Source of the DNA: a bacterium UBP8_UBA6595 | GTDB lineage: Bacteria; Margulisbacteria; Marinamargulisbacteria; UBA6595 | Length of the DNA stretch: 7,622 bases | Assembly: GCA_002433595.1 (NCBI GenBank) | Contig: DJIL01000029.1 | Location: forward strand, 1 to 7,622 | Direction of reading: 5' to 3' | Shown: piece by piece, positions 1-6,519 of the stretch | Layout: every line of letters starts with the position of its first letter | How positions within the stretch are numbered: position 1 is the stretch's first letter | Notes under the pieces: model-generated | Seen by the model: the letters and a program-made list of their open reading frames with translations, nothing else | What the model was told of the DNA's origin: nothing | Databases searched by the model: none | Made by a program: the position numbers and the translations under genes

Positions 1-2586
1 CATAATGTGGTGTTTGGGGTGAATGATGAGGAAGGGCTCGTGTCCGAGTTTGAATATGGGTTTGTGGTATCGAATACAGCGCTATTTAATCAAGATGCCT
101 CGAGGTTTGTGACGGCGAATGGCAGCAATACGGTGACGTTGAATTTGGTGCCGAGTCCAAACCAATTTGGCACAGCAAGTGTGACTATAACGGTGATAGA
201 TAAGGATCAGGTGGCCACGCAGGCCTTCACAATTACGGTGAATGCGGTGAATGATGCGCCGGTCATAACGCAACCGGACAACGAACTCATTAACGATGTG
301 TCCCATACAATACGTGTTTTTATTAAAGATGAAGAGTCGTTGCCAACACGCTTTAGCTATACGCTAGACACGGTTCCGGCAGTATTTATAACGCGCTCAA
401 TTGTTGGAACATCGCTTGAGTCACACGCAACGGGTGTTTCTATTAATCTAGTTGTATCGCCCAATGCGCGTGGGGTTATGAAGATGATAATTCAGGTGCA
501 AGACTCTGAGGGTACGCCGAACCAAACTGTTACCACTGATTTTTGGGTATTTTTGGGTTCAGCAGGGATTGATTCCGATGGCGATGGCATTTCCAATGAG
601 GATGAGATTAACAACGGTACAAACCCCAACAATCCGGATAGTGATGGGGATGGTCAGTCCGACGGGGCAGAGGTTGCTGGGGGCAGCAATCCCAACGAGG
701 CAGGGAGTCAATTTCCAGATAATGATCACGATGGATTGAGCAACGCGTTTGAAGAACAGTATGGCAGCGATTCGGATTCCGTGCATCCAGATGCAGATAA
801 TGATAACGATGGTCTAAGCAATAGACAGGAGTTTATATTGGGAACGGATCCCATGAATTCTGGAGAGCCAGCCGTTACCATAGCGAATCCAGATGACGAT
901 ACGGATCATGATGGCCTAACCAATTTACAGGAAGCCATGCTAGGGACTGATCCCGACAATTCAGATAGTGATGGTGATGGGCAAACAGATGGCGAGGAAG
1001 TGGCTGGAGGTAGCAATCCCAATAATGGAATAGATCAATTCGCAGATGAAAATCAGAATGGGTTGAGTGATAACTTTGAAGCACAGTATGGGAATACAAC
1101 GCCCCGTGCGGATAGCGATCGCGATGGGCTAACCCATGTACAAGAATTGATACGAGGGACCCATCCATTCTACTTCGATACGGACGGCGATGGGGTGTCT
1201 GACGGCCAAGAAGTATTGGCAAGAACAAACCCGAGGGATTACATCAGCGTTCCTAATCCCAATGCATTGCTTGGCAACCCCAATGAAGATAAGGATTTCG
1301 ATGGCTTGACCCAGTTGCAAGAATCGATTTTAGGGACGAGTGATACTAGTCCAAATAGTACGATATTTAGTAGGCAGCACCCATCCCTTTCATCCGGTAG
1401 CGATTCTGATAATGATAGTTTAACCAATTTACAAGAATTTAATCGAGGTCTTGATGGTAATAACGCAGATAGCGATAGCGACAGCAGTCCCGACAATAAC
1501 GATGCGTTTCCGAGTGACCCACTGGAGCAAGCAGATTCCGATAACGATGGTGTTGGCGATAATACCGATGCCTATTCCAGTGAACTAAATCAGCAAGCAT
1601 ACCATACGTATCATTTTTCAGATGCCGGAGCTGTAACCGTGACAATCGGCCGTTTCGATGGTTCATTTAATGATTCAATAATTCAGTACGGGATGCCAAC
1701 CACCAATAAAACATTTTTAGTTCGTCCATCTGTGATTCAAGAGAATTCCAACGAATTGAAATTAAGCTATACGTTAAAACAAGTCACGGAACCGCACCAC
1801 GTGCCAATGGTGATTTCACTAAGAAACCAAGAGGGAGTAATAATCAAACGGATACCGGTTGTGGTTCATAGTCAACCGGTTCCGAAGCCAGCGGAAGACG
1901 ATAGTAATGGCAGAAGCCCCGTTCAATATAGTCAAGACAATCTGGTGGCCTGGTACGATGCCCGCTCAATTTTGTACGATAGCCACAACAACAACCAGCT
2001 ACTTGGTCTATATAATCGTAAGAATCAAAGCCTTGAGCCGATTATCAATTTGAACTCGGACAATCAGTATCACCCAGAGACGGACAGCATGACAAGTCAG
2101 CAATTGGCCGATACAGTGAATGCTGCAGGCGGAGTAGAGCAGTGGTTTGTGGTTAAAAAAGGATCGAATGGTATATTCTCTGTCAAGATAAGCTCAGCAG
2201 TTAACTTTAGTAATAGTGATCATATTCAAGAGGTTATTGCGCTGGATGCTCCGGTGGATTTAGACCAAAAGAGGGCGCTATCGTTCTATTTATCCAATAA
2301 ATGGGGCATTGCAGAGCGCACAGACAGTGATGATGATGGAAATAATGACAATCAAGATCAGCGAATTTATGACAAGGTTGTTGTTGGCGATAATGAAAAT
2401 AGTCAAGGTCCCAATCATTTTGACTCAAATGATTTGGGGCCTGCGGCCACTTGGGTTCAAAACAAGGGCGTGTTAGAGTTGAGCGACGGATGCGCGCGCG
2501 CCACACGTGAAAATCCCATTGTTATATCCGGAACCTTTGTACTAGAAAAAACGGGTGATTTCATTATTTCTTCTACGTGCAATTAA
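1..2586 (+). CDS. Large secreted/surface protein, C-terminal part: cadherin-like domains, TSP3-like Asp-rich repeats, LamG-like tail (5' partial)
   Basis: The frame is open from base 1 and ends at TAA 2584-2586. The GTG at 7 is only the first possible start in the window, and the true start lies further left. Residues below count from that GTG. Residues 1-88 form a beta-rich cadherin-like domain ending in VNAVNDAPVIT, a hallmark of long bacterial adhesins. Residues 99-183 form a divergent second copy (KDEESL against NDEEGL, VSPNARG against PSPNQFG). Residues 188-527 hold about 13 DxDxDG-type loops like bacterial thrombospondin type 3 repeats, which usually bind calcium outside the cell. Residues 645-770 look like a shortened LamG/concanavalin-like domain (LVAWYDAR near the start, YLSNKWGI at the end). 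One isolated loop, DSDDDG, follows at 773. The only cysteines are C828 and C858. There is no visible C-terminal membrane anchor, LPXTG motif or RTX nonapeptide, so the attachment or export route is unclear. An adhesin or matrix role is inference. Domain classes are fairly secure; ligand and function are unknown. Confidence 0.88.
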   Translation, partial: HNVVFGVNDEEGLVSEFEYGFVVSNTALFNQDASRFVTANGSNTVTLNLVPSPNQFGTASVTITVIDKDQVATQAFTITVNAVNDAPVITQPDNELINDVSHTIRVFIKDEESLPTRFSYTLDTVPAVFITRSIVGTSLESHATGVSINLVVSPNARGVMKMIIQVQDSEGTPNQTVTTDFWVFLGSAGIDSDGDGISNEDEINNGTNPNNPDSDGDGQSDGAEVAGGSNPNEAGSQFPDNDHDGLSNAFEEQYGSDSDSVHPDADNDNDGLSNRQEFILGTDPMNSGEPAVTIANPDDDTDHDGLTNLQEAMLGTDPDNSDSDGDGQTDGEEVAGGSNPNNGIDQFADENQNGLSDNFEAQYGNTTPRADSDRDGLTHVQELIRGTHPFYFDTDGDGVSDGQEVLARTNPRDYISVPNPNALLGNPNEDKDFDGLTQLQESILGTSDTSPNSTIFSRQHPSLSSGSDSDNDSLTNLQEFNRGLDGNNADSDSDSSPDNNDAFPSDPLEQADSDNDGVGDNTDAYSSELNQQAYHTYHFSDAGAVTVTIGRFDGSFNDSIIQYGMPTTNKTFLVRPSVIQENSNELKLSYTLKQVTEPHHVPMVISLRNQEGVIIKRIPVVVHSQPVPKPAEDDSNGRSPVQYSQDNLVAWYDARSILYDSHNNNQLLGLYNRKNQSLEPIINLNSDNQYHPETDSMTSQQLADTVNAAGGVEQWFVVKKGSNGIFSVKISSAVNFSNSDHIQEVIALDAPVDLDQKRALSFYLSNKWGIAERTDSDDDGNNDNQDQRIYDKVVVGDNENSQGPNHFDSNDLGPAATWVQNKGVLELSDGCARATRENPIVISGTFVLEKTGDFIISSTCN
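568..1587 (+). repeat. TSP3-like Asp-rich repeat array within the large surface protein
   Basis: About 13 copies of an acidic loop resembling DxDxDGxxxxxE occur here, many followed by a turn such as GTDPxxSD (for example at residues 189, 211, 238, 264, 298, 320, 369, 391, 428, 466 and 510, counted from the GTG at 7). The spacing of Asp and Gly matches calcium-coordinating thrombospondin type 3-like repeats. Several loops are degraded: residues 347-352 read DENQNG, and at residue 471 the loop Gly is Ser. Not all copies need bind metal. Codons vary between copies, so the repeats are old rather than freshly amplified. Confidence 0.85.
637..1338 (+). repeat. Higher-order duplication inside the Asp-rich array (units 637-963 and 964-1338)
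   Basis: A block of 109 residues (211-319) recurs at 320-444. Both begin DSDGDGQ(S/T)DG(A/E)EVAGGSNPN. Both continue with QF, a degenerate loop and an AQYG/EQYG turn, and both end with LT(N/Q)LQE(A/S)(M/I)LGT. The second unit carries one extra loop (DTDGDGVSDGQEVL, residues 391-404) not present at the same place in the first. At DNA level the copies differ at many third codon positions. This shows an ancient duplication under selection for the protein sequence. Confidence 0.75.
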
Positions 2587-2778
2587 CAGGCGTCAACGAC
2601 GATTTCTTTAGTTAAGTTTCTATCAAAAAAGCTGGCTAATCGGCGAATAGTATCGGGTAGTTTTCGAACAATAAAACAGGCAGGTCGGCATTGCTATTGT
2701 TGGTAAAACACTATAGATTCTAGACTATAGATTCTAAATTATTCCTTGGCTTTTTTATCTCTTTGGTTTTTTAATTCT
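2587..2778. other. AT-rich intergenic region between the surface protein gene and the unknown gene
   Basis: No convincing gene is seen here. No GC-rich stem followed by a T run follows the stop at 2586, so no intrinsic terminator could be identified for the upstream gene. The centre holds the tandem repeat at 2711-2738. The last 30 bases before the ATG at 2779 are very rich in T and C (CTTTTTTATCTCTTTGG and more), with no Shine-Dalgarno sequence. A promoter for the downstream gene is expected here, but only weak hexamer matches are visible, such as TAAATT at 2735-2740. Confidence 0.55.
2711..2738. repeat. Tandem 14-base direct repeat, possible operator or promoter element
   Basis: CTATAGATTCTAGA at 2711-2724 is followed directly by CTATAGATTCTAAA at 2725-2738, differing at one base. 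Each copy starts with the self-complementary CTATAG, and the junction contains the palindrome TCTAGA (2719-2724). The array ends 40 bases before the ATG at 2779. Its position and dyad character suit a regulator site or overlapping promoter elements, but this is inference. No binding protein is identifiable. Confidence 0.6.
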
Positions 2779-3843
2779 ATGATGAACATACCGTACAAAC
2801 CGTATAGGGAGCAATACCGCGTAGTAGCATCGCGGCAGTTTAATGGCGATTCGTCCAAAAAAAAGAGCCGTACAATAGTCGTGCCAGATGACGACACTTC
2901 AGCTACAGATGCCAATTCAGAGGCATTAATTGGGGATATTCACAATCCAATTGATCATCCGTACCGTGTCGTGGCAAAGTCGTTCGTTTATGATCTTCGA
3001 GCCGCCTTGTCACCCATTATACGGCGAGCATCTTTGAACGATACGGATCAACCAGCATACGATTGTTTATCAGAGTTGGTGTTTTTTTATGTGCATGCTC
3101 AGCCATTGAAAAGAAACGACCTTACAAGTACGCAAATTACAGAAATAATTCAGTTAATGTTTAGCAGTCATATGCCAGTTAATCCGGTTATACAGGCCTT
3201 ATTTCGAGGCTTACACAAGAAAAACAGTATCAACGGACACTATTTTCAATCCTTGGTGATGAGTATCGTATCAGCGAGCAGTGACTTACCAACGAATACC
3301 ATCTACGCGGTCGTTCAGTATGTTTTGCAGGCGGTGGCGGCACTCCATATAAAAAAAAAATCGGATAAAGAGCGGTTATTGCGCCACATTGCATCGAAAA
3401 CAGTTCGGTATTATTTAAAAAAACGTGCGAATGCCGTACCGGTTGTCTTGGAATCGATCATTCAAACTACTGTGGGGTTTATGGATCGGACCTGTTTAGA
3501 AGCGGCGAGCGTCCATCAATTATGTGGGATGATTCGGTTGTTTGTAGGGAAGCCCAAGGGTATAAATGTGCGGACACAAGAATTAGTGACCACCGTCGTG
3601 CACATGCCAGACCAGCCTAGCGATTCGCAGACACAGTCTACATTAAAACTAGCCTGGCAATCGTACTATTCAGCCGAGCACCCGTCTCGGCGCATGCAAA
3701 CAGATAGCGGGGTAGCCACCGATACGGATACGGGTCAGCCTGTTGAGCGGTGGCTACAATGTCTCTCTATTTTAAGCCAAACGCCACAGCTTAACGCGTG
3801 GGCAATCCAGTGGCGCAGTGCGTTTACACAGGAAAAGGACTAG
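2779..3843 (+). CDS. Unrecognised mostly helical protein, 354 residues
   Basis: I do not recognise this protein. The ATG at 2779 is preferred over an in-frame TTG at 2746, because the latter would add an odd hydrophobic stretch (AFLSLWFFNS). Neither start has a Shine-Dalgarno sequence. The first 60 residues are polar and probably disordered, with a KKKS patch at 27-30 and an acidic DDD patch. A short motif is repeated: YRVVASRQF at 13-21 and YRVVAKSFV at 62-70. Residues 70-270 look alpha-helical with alternating hydrophobic stretches and a basic patch (IKKKSDKERLLRH). The tail at 275-325 is again polar, followed by a final helix with tryptophans (W325, W341, W345). No signal peptide or clear membrane helix is seen. 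It is soluble and probably cytoplasmic. Three long A runs (2857-2864, 3351-3360, 3417-3423) lie in the gene. Its stop overlaps the stop of the convergent hotdog gene. A real gene is likely from its length and ordinary amino acid composition; function is unknown. Confidence 0.75.
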   Translation: MMNIPYKPYREQYRVVASRQFNGDSSKKKSRTIVVPDDDTSATDANSEALIGDIHNPIDHPYRVVAKSFVYDLRAALSPIIRRASLNDTDQPAYDCLSELVFFYVHAQPLKRNDLTSTQITEIIQLMFSSHMPVNPVIQALFRGLHKKNSINGHYFQSLVMSIVSASSDLPTNTIYAVVQYVLQAVAALHIKKKSDKERLLRHIASKTVRYYLKKRANAVPVVLESIIQTTVGFMDRTCLEAASVHQLCGMIRLFVGKPKGINVRTQELVTTVVHMPDQPSDSQTQSTLKLAWQSYYSAEHPSRRMQTDSGVATDTDTGQPVERWLQCLSILSQTPQLNAWAIQWRSAFTQEKD

Positions 3844-3846
3844 TCC
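3837..3846. other. 10-base palindrome carrying both convergent stop codons
   Basis: GGACTAGTCC is a perfect palindrome. Its central CTAG (3840-3843) supplies the TAG stop of the plus-strand gene (3841-3843) and the TAG stop of the minus-strand hotdog gene (read from 3842-3840). There is no intergenic space, so each transcript must run into the other gene unless it ends within coding sequence. The stem is too short and lacks a T tract for a standard terminator. Confidence 0.8.
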
Positions 3847-4775
3847 ACACGGATACTATGGGTATAAATGGTATCTCCAGGAACGACTCGGTTTTTAAAT
3901 ACAATTTTATCTGTTTTTAAAATTCGGCTATGCGGGTAAAACCCAGGGACTTGTGTCCATAGACTCACCACACAGTGGGTAATCACACTAATTAGAAGGC
4001 CCGTTTGATTGTATAGCTTAGCACAATAGGTATGCGTCACCGGCTTTGAATGGGCAATGGACTGATCAAAGGCGTACGCCAAGGCTAAATCAGCGACAGA
4101 CTGCCATTGCAAGACACCCATCATCACCGGCATATTGGGGAAGTGGCCACGAATCAAGGGATGTTGATCATGAAAGCAATACTCACCAATGAGCGCGGTG
4201 TCGGATGCCAATCGAATGGCATCGCAGATTACCAAGTCGGGATTCCGGCGCCACTGGCGTTTGTCCACAAGTTGGTGGGTATTCATGGGTAAGTCTAAAA
4301 CAGTATCAGCCGCTGGGCTTTTTGGTGCAGAATCTGAATTCGAAAATGCGCTAGCCATAAGCGTGGCCTGAGCATTGGATTCACCCAATTGTTCAATATG
4401 ACCCTGGCATTTAAAAAAACGTTCACGCTTTTTTACAGTGAATACAACGCCCGACGTGACACAATGGCTACGGGCGGGTTTATGATACTCAAAAGAATCG
4501 ATCGAAGCAAAGAAGACTAAAATACCGTCAGGGGTGGGTCCTTCTTTAATAATCATGCCCAAGGCAAGCAGTTCAACCAAGATAGTTTCCATAATAATGG
4601 CTGGTTTTCCAATTTCAATTTCTTGTAAAAAGATAGACCTGTTGTAGGGGTCATTTTCTGGGATTGCAACTGAAAATGACGCTTTTTCGCCCGGAGTAGC
4701 GGTGTCAATCAACTGGTTTTCAAACCGATGGGGAATGTAGGCCTCAATATCCGGTTTCAATAATAATTTACTCAT
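3840..4775 (-). CDS. Double hotdog-fold protein, FabZ/3-hydroxyacyl-ACP dehydratase-like, 311 residues
   Basis: The likely role is dehydration of, or another action on, a 3-hydroxyacyl thioester carried by ACP or CoA. The substrate is unknown. Domain 1 (about 9-145) aligns to FabZ: YIPHRFENQLID matches LLPHRYPFLLVD, then GKPAIIMETILVELLALG, then FASIDSFEYHKP matches FAGIDEARFKRP. Domain 2 (about 177-311) has RGHFPNMPVMMGVLQWQS, matching the FabZ active-site helix, and FKNRVVPGD near its end. Catalytic residues are split: domain 1 has I48 where FabZ has His but keeps Glu at E63; domain 2 keeps H211 but has Q225 where FabZ has Glu. At 311 residues it is about twice FabZ (about 150), so it is a fused pseudo-dimer. 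An upstream in-frame start at 4886 would run through thrS and is rejected. The ATG at 4775 overlaps the thrS stop by 8 bases (ATGAGTAA), which suggests translational coupling. Domain 2 stops soon after VVPGD, earlier than FabZ. It could also be a non-catalytic thioester-binding protein. Confidence 0.82.
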   Translation of the reverse strand: MSKLLLKPDIEAYIPHRFENQLIDTATPGEKASFSVAIPENDPYNRSIFLQEIEIGKPAIIMETILVELLALGMIIKEGPTPDGILVFFASIDSFEYHKPARSHCVTSGVVFTVKKRERFFKCQGHIEQLGESNAQATLMASAFSNSDSAPKSPAADTVLDLPMNTHQLVDKRQWRRNPDLVICDAIRLASDTALIGEYCFHDQHPLIRGHFPNMPVMMGVLQWQSVADLALAYAFDQSIAHSKPVTHTYCAKLYNQTGLLISVITHCVVSLWTQVPGFYPHSRILKTDKIVFKNRVVPGDTIYTHSIRVD

Positions 4776-6519
4776 GAACCACCGCCGATAGGGCGTCGTG
4801 AATCCCGGATAGTGACAAGGCCCCACAATCGCCGTCCGTTCGATGGCGCAATGTGGCGGTTGCGTTTGCAACTTCTTGTTCGCCAATAATTAACGCATAC
4901 GGCACTTTTTGATGAACCGATTCCCGAATCTTTTTACCAATTTTTTCATGCTCAGCCTTGATCGATACCCGCCACCCCCATTGGGTTAATGCGTGTGCAA
5001 CAGTGTGTGCATACGCCACAACGGATGGGGCCACAGTTAAAATGTCTACTTGTGTTGGCGCCAGCCATAAAGGGAATGCGCCATTGTAATGTTCAATCAA
5101 AATACCAAAGAACCGTTCCAATGAACCCAATAATGCCCGATGGATCATAATGGGTCGGTGCTTTTTCCCGTCCGAGCCAATGTAAGTTAAATCAAACTTT
5201 TCAGGTAAATTAAAATCAAACTGAATGGTCGAGCATTGCCATGACCGGCCAATTGAATCTTTAATTTTAATATCAATTTTAGGACCATAAAAAGCGCCAC
5301 CCCCATCGTCAACAGAGTATGGCAAACCGGAATCCTGAATGGCACGGCGCAACGCCGCTTCAGCCAGTTGCCAATGGGCATCATCCCCAATGCATTTTTC
5401 AGAGGGTTTGGTGGATAGAAACAATTCAAAAGACTCAAACCCAAACTGGCGCAAGACCGACACACTAAACGATAACGCAGCTTCAATTTCAGCATCGACT
5501 TGGTCATCTCGGCATAAAATATGGGCATCATCCTGGGTAAATCCACGCACACGCATTAAACCATGCAACACGCCCGATCGCTCATGCCGATACACAGATC
5601 CTAATTCCGCATAGCGAACGGGCAAGTCTCGGTAAGACCAATGGCGAGCCTTATAAATCAAGCTATGAAAGGGGCAATTCATGGGTTTAAGCCGATAGGT
5701 TTGATGGTCATTTTCAATGCTACCGAACATGTTGGCTTCGTAAAAATCCAAATGACCACTCGTTTGCCACAAGCTATTGACCCCAATATGGGGGCTGTAT
5801 ACCAAATCATAGCCCTGTGCGCGGTGTTGGCGCTTCCAAGTGGTTTCAATGATATCCCGAATGGTCGCTCCATTGGGGTGCCACAAGACCAACCCCCCAC
5901 CCACAGCGTCTTGAATGCTAAATAAATCCAGCTGTTTACCCAATAACCGGTGATCCCGTTTTTTGGCTTCTTCCAGTTGCTTTAAATAGGCCCGTAAGTC
6001 TTTGGGATTGGCAAAGGCCGTCCCATAAATGCGTTGTAACATGGGCCGGGTTTCGGATCCCCGCCAATACGCCCCAGAGACGCGTAATAATTTAAACGCT
6101 TTAATGGCTTGGGTGTTTTCAACATGCGGCCCCCGGCATAAATCTATAAAGGGCCCATTTTGATAAAACGAGTAGGTATCCAAATTTAGATCAGCAATAA
6201 TTTCTTGCTTATACGGTTGATCCGCGACCCGAGACTCAGCCTCGGCACGCGCAACATCGGTTCGGACAAATACTTGCTTTTCCGCAATAATACGCGCCAT
6301 TCGCTGTTCCAAATCAACTAAATCTTCGTCGGTTAAGGTCTGGTTTAAATCAAAGTCATAATAAAAACCGGTTTCAATGGTAGGGCCAATCCCCAACTTC
6401 GCATCGGGAAAACGTTCTAAAACAGCTTGTGCCAAGACATGCGAGGCGCTGTGGCAAATGCGTGTGTTAATTGAAGCTAAGGGGGAATCCAAAGCTATAT
6501 CCTTGAGGATCATCGTCAT
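4768..6519 (-). CDS. thrS: Threonyl-tRNA synthetase without TGS domain, 583 residues
   Basis: It charges tRNA-Thr with threonine in the cytoplasm and edits mischarged Ser-tRNA-Thr. The editing (N2) domain starts almost at the N-terminus: HSASH (H23, H27) and DLCRGPH (D126, C128, H132) match the E. coli editing residues H73, H77, D180, C182 and H186. The class II catalytic core follows. It has the zinc ligands C282 (in MNCPFH), H333 (FTQDDAH) and H460 (IMIHRALLGSLERF, which also forms motif 3), and motif 2 RHERSG. The anticodon-binding domain runs from about 484 (LWLAPTQVDIL) to the end. The usual N-terminal TGS domain (about 60 residues) is absent; E. coli ThrS is 642 residues. I chose the ATG at 6519 because AGGG sits 5 bases upstream and the sequence fits the family from there. 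An ATG at 6594 has no Shine-Dalgarno sequence, adds 25 residues unlike TGS, and increases overlap with the upstream gene. It overlaps the HicB-like gene by 53 bases and the hotdog gene by 8. Confidence 0.97.
   Translation of the reverse strand: MTMILKDIALDSPLASINTRICHSASHVLAQAVLERFPDAKLGIGPTIETGFYYDFDLNQTLTDEDLVDLEQRMARIIAEKQVFVRTDVARAEAESRVADQPYKQEIIADLNLDTYSFYQNGPFIDLCRGPHVENTQAIKAFKLLRVSGAYWRGSETRPMLQRIYGTAFANPKDLRAYLKQLEEAKKRDHRLLGKQLDLFSIQDAVGGGLVLWHPNGATIRDIIETTWKRQHRAQGYDLVYSPHIGVNSLWQTSGHLDFYEANMFGSIENDHQTYRLKPMNCPFHSLIYKARHWSYRDLPVRYAELGSVYRHERSGVLHGLMRVRGFTQDDAHILCRDDQVDAEIEAALSFSVSVLRQFGFESFELFLSTKPSEKCIGDDAHWQLAEAALRRAIQDSGLPYSVDDGGGAFYGPKIDIKIKDSIGRSWQCSTIQFDFNLPEKFDLTYIGSDGKKHRPIMIHRALLGSLERFFGILIEHYNGAFPLWLAPTQVDILTVAPSVVAYAHTVAHALTQWGWRVSIKAEHEKIGKKIRESVHQKVPYALIIGEQEVANATATLRHRTDGDCGALSLSGIHDALSAVVHE
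4779..4783 (-). promoter_or_regulatory. Weak ribosome binding site for the hotdog gene
   Basis: On the minus strand GGTGG lies 3 bases before the ATG at 4775, inside the last codons of thrS. The spacing is short, so initiation may depend mostly on ribosomes finishing thrS at the overlapping stop. Confidence 0.4.

Noticed and set aside
875..1228. Long open frames antisense to the surface protein gene and to thrS.
   Set aside because: They mirror the codon bias of the sense genes. Their predicted proteins are His/Arg/Leu-rich or irregular, and the sense frames carry clear domains.
568..1587. Asp-rich array as dockerin or RTX repeats.
   Set aside because: The loops lack the paired 22-residue dockerin layout and the GGxGxDxxx RTX nonapeptide. 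Spacing and the GTDP turns fit TSP3-like repeats.
2583..2693. A 36-codon open stretch on the minus strand (ending IVVDAC, stop overlapping the surface gene stop) that reads like protein.
   Set aside because: It has no usual start codon, is bounded by a stop at 2696-2694, and an open run of this length is common by chance. The plus strand is also open past TAA 2586 for 39 codons, so the area is simply poor in stop codons.
2746..2778. TTG start at 2746 adding MAFLSLWFFNS to the unknown protein, possibly a signal peptide.
   Set aside because: No ribosome binding site, no basic N-terminus or cleavage site, and the T-rich stretch looks like untranslated leader.
4776..4886. Longer start (ATG 4886) for the hotdog gene adding 37 residues.
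   Set aside because: The added residues lie wholly within the conserved end of thrS and resemble nothing in FabZ. The ATG at 4775, with coupling to the thrS stop, fits the family start.
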